A stretch of 64,000 bases of DNA, from contig OU696570.1 in NCBI GenBank assembly GCA_916048095.2, positions 6,191,518-6,255,517 on the forward strand, written 5' to 3'. Within the stretch, counting starts at the first letter, position 1. The number at the start of each line of letters is the position of its first letter. This DNA is from Sacculina carcini. Lineage: Eukaryota > Arthropoda > Thecostraca > Sacculinidae. A model generated the notes under the pieces. That model was not told the origin of the DNA and ran no database searches. It saw nothing but the letters and a program-made list of their open reading frames with translations. Shown in pieces: positions 42,863 to 53,191 of this stretch. The translations under genes and the position numbers were made by a program.

Positions 42863-43253
42863 TGTGAGAGTGTTAAGGCAGCAAATATTTGTCGTGTACA
42901 TGTGGCTCGCTCTTCCTCAATGCGTCCCGTTACCTACGGAGTATTTATGCTTTGTTTGTATGTTTGTGTGCGACTTGGCCACGGTGGCGTATGTTGGGGG
43001 AATTGGGGTGCGAGAGAGAGGGTTGTTTTAGATAGTGTGCCTCCCGTGGGGTCGAGCGGAATAAGAGAGGCAGTGCACATAGTGAGTCGGTGTGAGAGGG
43101 TATGTTGTGTCGCGTGGGAGTTTGATAGTCGTTTGTGTCGTGTGAGACTTTCGTGTGGTTGGGATTTGTGAACCCACTTATTGTTAATTTCATTCAGTTG
43201 TTAATTTCATCGTCATCATCTTATTATAGCCTGGACTGTGAATACATTTTACA
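42863..43253 (+). repeat. Element D 3' LTR
   Basis: 391 bp, preceded by the purine-rich CTCGGGGAAG, a weak polypurine tract. Followed by the CTAGG duplication. Confidence 0.9.
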
Positions 43254-44036
43254 CTAGGAATACCACCAATGTGCACAATTTATCCTTAAAGCCTTCTCTG
43301 ATGATGGTCTCGAGCCTTACGACGTGTTCCATTGTGATTTGTTTGGTCTGAATCCACATTGGTGTTCATCTATGATATTGTTGAGCTCGAGAACATTTTT
43401 CAGTTTTGCTCCGACCATACGTTCTAATAGTTTTCCGAAACAACTGCTCATTGCTATCGGACGGTAAGGCGTCACGGCATGGAGTGTTTTTCCGGGCTTC
43501 AAGATCGGCATGATCGTGTGATGCTTCCACCGGCTAGGATAAACCTGCGACTTCCAAATGTGGTTAAAAAATTAAGAATGTAATTAAAACACGAGCTAGG
43601 GATGAGTCGGAAGGAATCGTAATGTATACCGTCTGGACCCACTGCTGTTTGACCAGACGATTTAATGGCCATTCGTAGTTCAATGTGGCTGAAGTCATGA
43701 TTGTATAAAACGTCATATGAACTAAAAAATGCTTGATGTGGGAGGTGAAATTTTGATAATGCTACTCGATCCAGAATTGGTTGACTTGAGAGTGAGCTAA
43801 CTGCGGCAACATGGGTGGCCATCGTGTTCGCCACTAAAATTGGATCTCCGATTTGTAAACCGTTAATTTGTAAAATGGGCGTCGGTGTACGTGAAAATTT
43901 TCCACTTAGTGCTTTGATTTTCCTCCATATAATCGACAATGGTGTATGAGAGTTGAAAGAGCTGATAAATTTTCTCCATGCTTCAGTCTTTGCTTTTCGC
44001 AGTACTTTTCGAGCTTTGGCTCGCTCTCGACAGTAT
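43254..44036 (-). pseudogene. Scaffold LINE, RT segment (part 3)
   Basis: Minus strand: RERAKARKVLRKAKTEAWRK (start of the RT linker), AVGPDGIHYDSF (about 43645), MPILKPGKTLHAVTPYRPIA (from 43511), HQCGFRPNKS (about 43360), and KDKLCTLVVFL, which runs to the element D insertion site. Frame breaks near 43500 and 43335. Continues the endonuclease segment 46673-47665 once Gypsy-E is removed. Confidence 0.85.
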
Positions 44037-44482
44037 TGTAGCCACACACATCAACACTTTTTTGTTCCATGTATGTCAAATGTGTACACTGTTTTATTGT
44101 ATTTACATTTGCCAATTATATGAATGCCACTATATCACTGTCACTGTATTACCGCGAGTATCATAACGTATTAATTCCGTTATATAACAATTATGTGTGC
44201 ACGGTGTTTGTATATGGTTTTGATTGTTATTGCTGTTTTATTTATCACAAAATGTTAGACGCGCATGCGCGTCAGACAAACACACTCACATTCATCATGT
44301 TGCACACGGTAGCAGTGACGTCACGTGTAACACTACACCGTACGGTTACAACGTGCGGTATATAAAGCGTGCATTTTCGGCAATAAACGTCTCTTTCACG
44401 TCGTCGGCTCTGAGTTTGGCTGGTCTCCACGGTACCGCTCCCGCTCCCTGTAAAATTAGCGAATTAACCTACGCAATATACA
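44037..44482 (+). repeat. Gypsy-E 5' LTR
   Basis: 446 bp, TGTAGCC...ATATACA. Contains a TATA box (TATAAAG, 44361) and a poly(A) signal AATAAA (44382). The following TTTCGGTCACCCATAG resembles the TTYGGTGACCC primer-binding site of many animal Gypsy elements. Confidence 0.7.
44361..44387 (+). promoter_or_regulatory. TATA box and poly(A) signal of the Gypsy-E LTR
   Basis: GGTATATAAAGC followed 21 bases later by AATAAA, the usual U3/R layout in an LTR. Inferred from motif and position only. Confidence 0.55.
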
Positions 44483-44809
44483 TTTCGGTCACCCATAGAG
44501 GTGGGCTTGAGCACATTTGATTCTGAGGCATCAGACGTTGCTTTAAACCGTCGAGTCTGGCTAGTGTCACTTAGCGGTGCACTCCCAGCTCGGACGTCTC
44601 TTAGCAAGACGAAAGGTTTTTATACCGAGCGTCGCGCTGTAGGGTAGTCGATTTCAGGTCGACAGACAGGGCACAGCCTGTCGTTCCAGTGCGCTGCAGT
44701 TGGCGTTAGTGAGTGACCGGGTCTCACACACTCCGTCACTCGTACACTACGCCACTGGTTCACGGCACACCTGCTGCCACAGCCACTGGGACTGATCGCT
44801 AGCGGCATC

Positions 44810-45760
44810 ATGGCCATCAGCGACACTGGTGACCACGTGCAGAGCACGGCAGCGCATGGCCCTCAGCCTCATGGCTCCGAGCAAGCGGTACCCAGACCCA
44901 GCACCACATTCCGACTGCCAGTGTTCCTACAGGAGGATCCTGAAGTCTGGTTGGTACAAGTGGAGTGTGCGTTTGGTGTGGCCTGCATAGAGAGCGACGA
45001 GACGCGCTTCAAACTTGTTGTGGCAAACTTGCCGCCACACGTCGCCACGCAATTGAAGGACGTGCTACGTGGACCCAAATCGTTCGCTGCCTTGAGCACC
45101 GCCCTGCAGGAACGGCTCGCGCAGTCAAACGCCAGTCGACTGGATGCGTTACTGTCCAAGCAACAACTGGGCGACCAGAAGCCCACCGCCCTGCTGCGCT
45201 CTATGCGGCATGAGCTACGTTCAGCTGGCGATGTACCTGCAGACACAGGCCTTCTCCGCACACTGTTCCTTCAGCGCTTACCGCAGGAAGCACGTGCTGC
45301 TCTGGCATTACTGCCAGCTTCTAGCACACTGGACGAGCTCGCCGGCGCCGCCGATCGATACCTGGAGGCCAGCGGTCTTTCATCTCGACCCACAGCAGCT
45401 CAGCACGTCACGGCCATCCAACAGCTGCGCCCACCTGCTTTGGAGCAAGTGCTTTCTACACTCGTGGAAGCAGTGCAACGACTGGAGACGTCCAACAAGG
45501 AGCTACGCACAGCGCTCCATGACCACCCGACGTCACGTGATCGTCAGCAGTCCGTCGCGTACAACGATCGCCGGCGATCACCGTCACCACGACCTACACG
45601 GCATCGCCCATCCTTCAGTAGAGGTGAGACGCACCACAGTGCATCACGCTCACCACAACAGCCAGCACATTCACAGCGGCGGCGTATCTGCCATTACCAC
45701 GCGCGATTCGGTGCCGATGCTCGTGAATGCTCACCTCCCTGCTCATGGGCGTTAAACTGA
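44810..45760 (+). CDS. Gypsy-E gag
   Basis: 316 codons. Capsid-type domain with [17 protein letters not shown] (about residues 41-60) and an amphipathic helix set, then an Arg/Ser/His-rich tail ending in [18 protein letters not shown], a C-H-x5..C-x3-C form typical of one Gypsy gag branch. Open from start to stop. Pol starts at 45727 in the -1 frame with 34 bp of overlap. The 5' leader upstream (44483-44809) is non-coding. Confidence 0.85.
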   Translation: MAISDTGDHVQSTAAHGPQPHGSEQAVPRPSTTFRLPVFLQEDPEVWLVQVECAFGVACIESDETRFKLVVANLPPHVATQLKDVLRGPKSFAALSTALQERLAQSNASRLDALLSKQQLGDQKPTALLRSMRHELRSAGDVPADTGLLRTLFLQRLPQEARAALALLPASSTLDELAGAADRYLEASGLSSRPTAAQHVTAIQQLRPPALEQVLSTLVEAVQRLETSNKELRTALHDHPTSRDRQQSVAYNDRRRSPSPRPTRHRPSFSRGETHHSASRSPQQPAHSQRRRICHYHARFGADARECSPPCSWALN

Positions 45761-46562
45761 AGAGCCCCCAGCACGTGGCGCAGTGTTTGGGAGGCAATGC
45801 AACGTTAGTGTCATTATTGTTCGTGAGTGATAGGGCAACCCATGAAAAATATCTCATAGACACCGGCGCACAAGTGAGTGTCTTGCCATACAAAATCAAC
45901 AAGCATTGCTTTTCACGCACCGCAAATCATACACAACTACGAGCCGCCAACGAGTCTGCCATTGAGATGTACGGCACTAGATACCACACCGTTATCTTCG
46001 GCAACGGCGCAACGTGTCCGTGGACATTTCTGGTCGCTGACGTGAACATGCCTATCATCGGCGCAGATTTTCTGCGAGCACACAGATTGGTCGTGGACAT
46101 CAACCAGCAACGGCTACTACGAGAAGGCGTCGTCCTGAATACGGGCTCGATTCTACAGCTGACAGCATCGGGCATTCAGGTAATTGCAATGCCGCGCATC
46201 GCCTACCAACACGTCCTGGACGAGTTTACAGACCTGACAGGTCCTCCCACTGCGCCGTCACAGGTGAAGCATTCAGTCACACACCACATCGTGACCACCG
46301 TTCAGCCAGTGTTCTTCAGGCCCAGACGTCTGCCACAGGGTCGCGATGTCATTGCCAGACGCGAATTCGACAAGATGTTGAAACTCGGCATCATCCGCCC
46401 ATCGTCCAGCAACTGGGAATCACCACTGCATTTCGTGCCGAAGAGAACACAAGGTGAGTGGCGCCCATGCGGCGATTACCGTGGGTTGAACGCACGCACA
46501 GTGCCTGACAGGTACCCTCTGCCGTACCTCAGAGATTTTTCAATGCACCTGCACGGCTGCAC
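45727..46562 (+). pseudogene. Gypsy-E protease and truncated RT
   Basis: Protease box [14 protein letters not shown] (about 45853) and [18 protein letters not shown] starts [20 protein letters not shown], with [38 protein letters not shown], and stops after FSMHLHGC, before the first catalytic Asp. The rest of pol is absent. Confidence 0.85.
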
Positions 46563-46672
46563 GTCTCACACCCTCCGTCACTCGTACGTCACTCGTACGC
46601 CACTGGTTCACGGCACACCTGCTGCCACAACCACTGGGACTGATCGCTAGCGGCATCATGACCATCAGCGAC
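46563..46672 (+). repeat. Second copy of the Gypsy-E leader and gag start
   Basis: Matches 44721-44830 with a few changes (one 8-bp insert of CGTACGTC type, ATGACC for ATGGCC). Ends at CAGCGAC, i.e. codon 5 of gag, right at the target duplication. Confidence 0.85.
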
Positions 46673-47665
46673 AGTATTCAATGCGAGTCGTGGACGTTTT
46701 ATGTCGTGTGTGAGCTCGGAAGGCTCTTTTCCTGCGAGCGATAGCCTTACGACATTCGTCATCGAACCCAGGCACGGGAGCTAGCCGTGTTGGCCGGACG
46801 CTGACAGGTATGGCTTGGCTTGCGGCACTTACTAATTTTCCGTTTATAGCTTCCAGCGTATCATCAATTGACCTGTTCGAGATATACTCAGGGAAAACAC
46901 AATTTTTCTCAAACATTTCCCACTGGGCTCTCCTGAGGATATATTTCCGGTTCCATTCCTTTGCCATGATTTTAAAAGTATAAGTTAAAATTATTGGAAA
47001 GTGGTCAGAATGTGCACGTCGGTGTGAGTGGACCACGTATATTTGTGGGCAATATCAGGCGAACTGATACTTAAGTCTATCGAGGACGTTCTACCTGATC
47101 GAAGGTCGAAATGTGCCGGTGATCCTTCATTCAACAATATCAGGTGATGTCTGCGTATAAAATTTTCAACAATGCGTCCTTTCTCGTTTGTGTGTTCGCT
47201 GCCTCATAAATTATTATGAGCATTAAAATCCCCCACAATGATAAAACTGTTGCTCAAAGTGTTTTCAACTTGTTCAAGATGGCTGTTGATAGCCGCTGTA
47301 GACGTATTCGGCGGAAAATATATTTTGACAATGTCTATGGCCTTATAATCCACTTCTATTGTGCATATGACAGTCGCTATGTCTCCGAAATTGAAATGTA
47401 TGTTTTTCTGAGGGATATCGCTTGCTACGTAAGTTGCAACACCTCCTCGGCGTTTGCCTGTTCCCGCATAATCGGCCCGATACATTTCGTATCCTCTCAT
47501 TGCGAAATTATATCTATCACTCGGCAGCAACCACGTTTCCTGTAATGTGATGGTTGCTGGCGATAATGATGTAAAAAATTGTAAACATTCGCTCCATTTA
47601 TTTAATAAGCCGCGACAATTCCACTGTAAAAGAAAATTGTTCGATGTACTATTGTTTGTTGCCAT
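46673..47665 (-). pseudogene. Scaffold LINE endonuclease (part 4)
   Basis: Minus strand from 47665: LLQWNCRGLLNKWSE, ITLQETWLLPSD, GKRRGGVATYVAS, IVKIYFPPNTSTAAI, FIIVGDFNAHNNL (47204). It then changes frame (RTSSIDLSISSPDIA near 47080) and returns as RAHSDHFPIILTY (about 47015), the S-D-H block. The linker ends TTRIEYC at 46673. Catalytic residues visible, frame broken twice. Confidence 0.85.
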
Positions 47666-47817
47666 TTCGCTGTGTATGATTTCTATCTATAAAAGGGGGC
47701 AGATAAAAAAGATAAAATTGTTCTAAGATGTTCCCGCTAGTCGCTTTCACTGCTCGATTCCGTGTTATCCTCGCGGATGATCTGTATTTCCGGCACGCCG
47801 GAATTTTGATTTGTTTT

Positions 47818-48425
47818 TTATTTTGATTTTTTTCGGTGCACAACACTGTAGTTGTGTTCATCCATTGATTTTTCACTGGGCGCAGATGTGCGTTGTTGCG
47901 AGTTTGATCGGTATCTCCGCAGGTTATCGACAGCTTGGGTGTTCACAGTTTGTGTGGAAACTTCCTCCTGTGAATTCGCAGGAACAAAATCGACAGAGGC
48001 AGATTTTTTACTCAATGCGGGTTGAGGACCTGTGTCTGTTTGCGTTGCAATTGACCTTGTCATCACCTGTGATCGTGAGGGTGTACTCGATGCAGCAGCA
48101 ACTGCAACAAAAGATTTTTTATTTTGCCTTTGCTGGTGCCTTTTCCTCGCCTCTCTGAATGTGATATTTTCGTGTGCTTGAATGAAGCAAATTTCCTTTT
48201 CTTTCTTGTATACAGGGCAAGTTATAGAGGTCGCTACGTGATCTTCACTTTTGCAGTTGACACAGCGTTGAGGTGTTTCGCACGGTCGACCTTCGTGTGA
48301 CGTCAAGCCACACTTGAAACACAGAGCGTGTTGTTTGCATGAGCGCACGCCGTGGCCAAACGCCTGGCAATTAAAGCACCTCAATAGGTTTGCTACATAT
48401 ACACGAACTTCATACTTGATGTAGC

Positions 48426-48493
<68 letters not shown>

Positions 48494-49192
48494 TGGTCGT
48501 ACACTGCGGTCGAAAGTCAAGGTCAGCAGAGACGTGGGAGTTCTCTGTCCGTTTCTGTTGGATGTTATTCTGTAAACTTCGCTCACGCCCTCTGTTTCTA
48601 GACCACTCTGAATGTCTTGTTCACTGAGGTCACGCAATTCTGGCGCAAATATCAAGCCTTTACAGCTGTTGCGATTTTTGTCCAGTTCAACTGTAACTTC
48701 TCTGTCACAGAACGTTTTGATGCTGAGAAGCTTTTGAGTTTGTTTCTTGTCTTCTGTCTTGACGATCAAGCTACCATCTGGAGGAGTATCGCATTGCAAT
48801 TTCTTTTGGCCAAAATACACACTGAGCTGTTTGCAGATGAAAAAAGGACCAAATGTTCGGAAAGACCAACTCGATTTTGACCTGATCATCACATGGGAGC
48901 CCTGTGAATCCAAATACGGCGTTTATTTTTGAGTTGTCACTTGAGATGAATTCAATTAGTTTTCCGATTTCCGAGCCGAGTCATTTGTCTAATCCGTTTG
49001 TTCATTTCCGTTCTGAGTTGACAATTTCGTGCTCCTGTTTCTGCCTTGGGTCAAGCACACCGAGTCGTCGCTGCCACACAACTCATCAGTGACCTTATCC
49101 GGGTCTACCGTTGTTTTCGGTCCCCTTCTTCTCTTGCGGCCATGCCCGGGTCCTAAAGACCCGGGCGGCTCGCCCTCTTTGTGTCTCGTCAT
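47818..49192 (-). pseudogene. Scaffold LINE ORF1 (RNA-binding), split by a microsatellite
   Basis: N-terminus at 49192 has Gly/Pro and a basic run (GPGHGRKRRRG), then an RRM-like middle (DGSLIVKTEDKKQTQKLL to SLLTLTFDRSV, 48913-48500). Three CCHC knuckles follow: CFNCQAFGHGVRSC, CFKCGLTSHEGRPC, CVNCKSEDHVATSITC. A His/Gln-rich tail ends at 47818. A (TA)n(TG)n run sits between RRM and knuckles and shifts the frame. Typical Jockey-like ORF1 that coats the LINE RNA. Confidence 0.8.
48431..48492. repeat. (TA)25(TG)6 microsatellite inside LINE ORF1
   Basis: Pure dinucleotide run between FDRSV and AGYIKYEV coding. Upstream and downstream ORF1 parts lie in different frames. Confidence 0.9.
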
Positions 49193-49525
49193 GCGAGACC
49201 ACTATCCAAATTTGTTTGGTTACACTGATAATCAACTTAAGATTGATATGAGGAGAAAAAAAGAAAATTGAGCGAAGAACGATCAGAAGAGAGAGACAAG
49301 TGGAGTAAGAGAAAAAAAAACAAAAACAAAAACAAAACAAACAAACACAAACACACCCACACTAAAAACCAAACAAAAAACGTAGAATAAACGGAAAGAT
49401 CTCACCGAGTGATAAATTATATTATAGGAAGATGATATAGCAGTCACTGGTAGCAAGGTCGAATCAGGCAATCCAAAACGGTGCTGACACGGCAAAAGAC
49501 ACCACAAGACGAAAAGTAGAGTAAC
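49193..49525. other. LINE 5' flank and unassigned DNA
   Basis: No gene. 49193-49310 is probably LINE leader (minus). 49310-49345 is A-rich (CAAAAACAAAAAC). The rest shows nothing. GTAAC at 49521-49525 is the left target duplication of Gypsy-A. Confidence 0.5.
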
Positions 49526-49715
49526 TAAACAATGATGAGAAGCAGACAGCTGACAAATATATGACATATATTCCTGAAAGGATGATAGCTGTATGTTCTT
49601 ATCAGTAACAAATCAACATAACGACAAGTCTGAACTACACAAACCACCAACCAACAACAGAGATCAACCACGACGCCCTTTAGCATAAATGAAGCAAATG
49701 CGCAACCATTGTATA
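49526..49715 (-). repeat. Gypsy-A 3' LTR
   Basis: Minus-strand start TATACAATGG directly after the polypurine tract; end CATTGTTTA. The start TA instead of TG is shared by both LTRs; the end is TA here and CA in the 5' LTR. Confidence 0.85.
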
Positions 49716-49768
49716 TCTCCCCCTCCATGGACAAGCGATATACACATACATGCGTACATGTACATGCG

Positions 49769-51370
49769 TTAATGATAAGAAAATAAGATGTAGTCGTCAA
49801 ATCGGCGATTCCGCCTAATGGTGCGCGTCGAACGGCGAACACCTCGATCAGCGGTAACCGGCGATCTGCCAGCAGGAACGTCGCCACCCGCAACCTGGGG
49901 TGTTGGGTTGTCCACATCAGAAGAGGACTCCTCTGGAAGCCTGGTTGACGGCATGGCTGCCGCAGGAGGTGAAGCTGTAGGTCCAGCAGGGTGAGATACA
50001 GCAGAACGTTCGGCTGCAGGTGATGTTCTACCGCAGGCAGTATCCTGGTTAGGCGGACCGGCGCTGTACTCGGTTGATGGTATTTCCTCGTGTGAATAGT
50101 TCGACGATGGAGTAGACATGAAGGTAGGGGGGCGCGGTGGTGGACAGCCAGGAGCGTACGGTGTGAAGCGGCGCAGGAACTTCCGATTCCTGTACGACAA
50201 ACGACGAGAGCCGTCCATACATACGCCGTACTGGTCATGTTGCCGCACTTCCACGATGATGCCAGACCGGTCCCAACGTCGAGGGTGGTTGCCGATTTGG
50301 TTTTGGACGTACACATGGTCGCCCACTTTCAGCGGCGGTAGTCTGACGGTGTGTTCAGACAGAACCTCATGTTGACGGATGTGACGTCGTGCGAGAGCTG
50401 ACTCGCGCTGATCAGCACTAAGGCGCCATACAGCTGCTGGTAAGTATGAGTCCGGATGTACAGGCTGAAAATCGCGAATTTGACGGCCAAAAACAATTTG
50501 TGCCGGTGAAAGACATGTGTCTTGATCCGGGGTGTTATTGTATTGTAGAATGACGCGACGAAATCTGTCCGTGTCTAATTGCCCGAGAGGACCACAATTG
50601 CCAGTTATAAGACGCTTGATGGTCTTGACTGCCAGCTCTGCTCGACAGTTGCTGTGAGGGTAGCCCACTGAAGATTGTCGGTGCCGAATGCCCCATTCAC
50701 GCATGAATCGTTGTGTAACAGCGGATATATAAGTCGGCCCACTATCAGATGAGAGCTCTTCAGGTATACCATAGGTGGCACAATAGGTCTTAAGAGCCTC
50801 CACTAGCTCGTGGGAGCCATCGCCTGTTTTGATTTGAACTACAGACGGCCAGTTAGAGTAACGATCGACAATGACCAGATATTCAGAGCCTTGATGGTGG
50901 AAGTAGTCGGAACAAACGTATTGGAAAGGATACAGTGGTGTGACGGGTGTTATGGGAGGTTGCTGAGGTTGAGATGGAGCCATGGCATTGCAAGCAGCAC
51001 ATCGCTCGCGTGTGCGCTTCATGTCGGCGCTGATGCCCGGCCAGAATACGGAAGTCGCAGCCCGAGCTGCCATTGAAGTCACACCCTGATGAGCGCCGTG
51101 TAGATTGTCAAGCACTTCTTTGCGTAGCACTGCAGGGATGACCACTCGCTGTTTGTACAGGATTACGGAATCCACTGTGGATAAGTGGTGTCTGAGTGTG
51201 TGATATTTACGCAATTCTCTTGACAATAGGTCAGGTTTTGTGGGCATGCCGTCTTGGACGTAGTGCAGAAGCTGACGCATCACCGGATCACTCATTGTCG
51301 CGTTGCGAACCCTGCTCCAACGTAACTGCTCGTAAGTCGTCAATTGCCGACAGCGATGCATAGGCAACAC
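49769..51370 (-). CDS. Gypsy-A integrase
   Basis: 533 open codons. H-H-C-C finger: HGAHQGVTSMAARAATSVFW and CAACNAMA. Core: CSDYFHHQGSEYLVIVDRYS (Asp), LSSDSGPTYISA (Asp), HSNCRAELAVKTIKR (Glu). Near residue 350 an SH3-like part, LKVGDHVYVQNQIGNH, then a long Pro/Ser/Thr-rich tail ending in basic RRSTRTIRRNRRFDD. The start of the frame overlaps the RNase H end, where a one-base shift lies near 51310. This domain could be made intact only if expressed alone; in the element it is out of frame. Confidence 0.9.
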   Translation of the reverse strand: MLPMHRCRQLTTYEQLRWSRVRNATMSDPVMRQLLHYVQDGMPTKPDLLSRELRKYHTLRHHLSTVDSVILYKQRVVIPAVLRKEVLDNLHGAHQGVTSMAARAATSVFWPGISADMKRTRERCAACNAMAPSQPQQPPITPVTPLYPFQYVCSDYFHHQGSEYLVIVDRYSNWPSVVQIKTGDGSHELVEALKTYCATYGIPEELSSDSGPTYISAVTQRFMREWGIRHRQSSVGYPHSNCRAELAVKTIKRLITGNCGPLGQLDTDRFRRVILQYNNTPDQDTCLSPAQIVFGRQIRDFQPVHPDSYLPAAVWRLSADQRESALARRHIRQHEVLSEHTVRLPPLKVGDHVYVQNQIGNHPRRWDRSGIIVEVRQHDQYGVCMDGSRRLSYRNRKFLRRFTPYAPGCPPPRPPTFMSTPSSNYSHEEIPSTEYSAGPPNQDTACGRTSPAAERSAVSHPAGPTASPPAAAMPSTRLPEESSSDVDNPTPQVAGGDVPAGRSPVTADRGVRRSTRTIRRNRRFDDYILFSYH

Positions 51371-52939
51371 CTTCGATGTACTGGTCCACAGACATCTCTG
51401 AAGACGACGGTTGAGTGGCAGGCGAGTCGTCCATAGGTGGGTCGTTTATATCCGATAAGATATGGGAGATGAAGGATGCGCACGCGCTGGGGTATCTGGA
51501 AACGGCATCTGCACCGCTGATGTTTCTGCCTGGTATGTACACAGTGTCGAAAGAAAACCGCAGCGTCCGCTCTTTGAGTTTCAACAGTCTTGGATTGTCG
51601 ATGTCCTCCATTCTCCGATCTCCGAGGATTTTCAGAAGCGGTTTATGGTCCGTGGTTACCAGCAGTCTTCGGCATCCCAGTGTAAAGTACCTGGACTTTT
51701 CTAAGGCTTTCACTACGGCTAGACATTCGCCTTCGACGGGCGAGTAATTGGACTCGGCAGATGTGTTGAACTGACTGCCTGCAAAAACCAGTTTCCAGCC
51801 AGATGGGCAGCAGCGCGGATGAATGGCAGGGCAGCTGCAGTATTTCTGGGTTAGGAGGAACCCAGTACCGGTTTTGGACCAGTCGGCACTTAAACATGTG
51901 ACTCGATCAGTGCCGAACATGCGGACACCGTCAGTAACTGCGTCAATGATTTGCTGTTTTGTGACTTCGAATAGGCGTTGCAATTCACCGTTCCACTGAA
52001 ACTGGGAGGACGGTTTGAGGAGGTCGCGAAACGGGGCCATTTGTTCGGTTTTGGCGAATGCGTAGGAAGCTTGATTAACTAAACCGAACCACGCCCTTAT
52101 ATCAGTGATATTTTTAGGCGCAGGAAAATTTCGCACGGCTTGGAGGAACGTTTCACTGGATTTCACGCTGGACGACGTCACAGTGAATCCCGCAAACTCC
52201 ACAGTGTCTTGAGAAAACTGAGATTTTTTTGGGTTCAAAATAATGCCATTGTTGCCACAGCGCGTCAAAATTTACATGTGTCGGTGAAACAAGTAGCAAT
52301 ATCATTTGACCACAACAGTGTGTCGTCGATACACTTGGTTTTGTTGGGTATGTCTGCTATGATTTTGTCAAAACGTCTCGTGTACGCATCACCCGCTGCC
52401 ATGTATCCTTGGGGCATGCACTTATAACGGTAGAGTCCCCAAGGGGTGATGAAATTGGTCAAGTGCCTATCTTGCTCCACAATGGGTACGCTATGATATC
52501 CGTTCCAGGCGTCACACGTTGTTTTCTTTGTGTTATGTGGTACCATTGCTACTTGGTGAAAAGGGGGTTGAGTATGATGTGTCTGTCGTATTGAAGCCGC
52601 GTTCAATGCCTGTAGATCTACAGTACGACGCGGGCTGCCGTCTTTTTTCACCACCGTCACCATGCGGGAACACCAGGTTACTGGGGAGCCGACGGGTTCA
52701 ATGACGCCGAGGCGGACATCTCTGTCGATAGCAGCCTTCAAGTCAGCACGCCAGTGCACTGGAACGGAAATCGGAGTGTGCACCGCCTGAGGTTTCACAG
52801 TGGGGTCCACATGAATCTGCAGTGGTGGACCAGTCATCGATGGGAGGGGTTGATGTCCGCATGTGTTGAACACACTCTCACTGTAATATTGTAGGATCCA
52901 TTTCTCTAGTCGCTCTCTGTTTGCTTCAACCAGGGCCAT
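51288..52939 (-). pseudogene. Gypsy-A reverse transcriptase and RNase H
   Basis: RT from RERLEKWILQYY and VPVHWRADLKAAI through SPRRTVDLQALNAAS, WNGYHSVPIVEQDRHLTNF, QGYMAAGDAYTRR and the catalytic KCIDDTLLW. A frameshift near 52265 follows; in the next frame ILNPKKSQFSQDTVEFAGF, then RNase H-like SADWSKTGTGFLLTQ, PVEGECLAVVKALEK, TTDHKPLLKILGD, and DAVSRYPS. One frame change only, otherwise well kept. Confidence 0.85.
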
Positions 52940-53191
52940 CGGCGGCTTTGCCGGTATTTGTGGCGCGCTACGTCGACGAGGACAGTCACACGTGTGGGGC
53001 TCCTGTGTTGTCTGCTCTTGAACCGAATCTGCTGTTGCCAGGGCGGATACTGATGATAATGAACCACCAACTTGCGGAAAATCGTGGGATATGATACCAA
53101 GCTGTGCACACGCCTGCCGACTAAGATAGAAAGCATTAGGGTTGTCTGCCTGAACGTAGCACAGTTGGTGAGTTACACGATGATCGCCGTT

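Larger units (their letters stand above)
38529..43253 (+). mobile_element. LTR retrotransposon D, young, with target duplication CTAGG
   Basis: LTRs 38529-38912 (384 bp) and 42863-43253 (391 bp) both start TG and end CA. They differ by one 7-bp gap and about five bases (near 1.3 percent). CTAGG flanks both sides (38524-38528, 43254-43258). It sits inside the RT of the minus-strand LINE, whose reading frame is restored when D is removed. Order gag, protease, RT, RNase H, integrase is Ty3/Gypsy-like, but the RT text is not of the usual Gypsy kind. Stops and shifts make this copy non-autonomous. Confidence 0.9.
44037..46672 (+). mobile_element. Gypsy-E LTR retrotransposon, rearranged at its 3' side
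   Basis: LTR 44037-44482, leader, gag (44810-45760), protease and early RT (45727-46562). At 46562/46563 the RT breaks and 110 bp of the leader plus gag start follow again (46563-46672, matching 44721-44830). AGTAT stands on both sides (44032-44036 and 46673-46677), and the LINE frame closes when all is removed. So the rearranged form itself, without RNase H, integrase or 3' LTR, behaves as one insertion. Confidence 0.8.

Noticed and set aside
45615..45920. Minus-strand open frame over the gag/pol overlap of Gypsy-E
   Set aside because: Antisense shadow of gag and protease.
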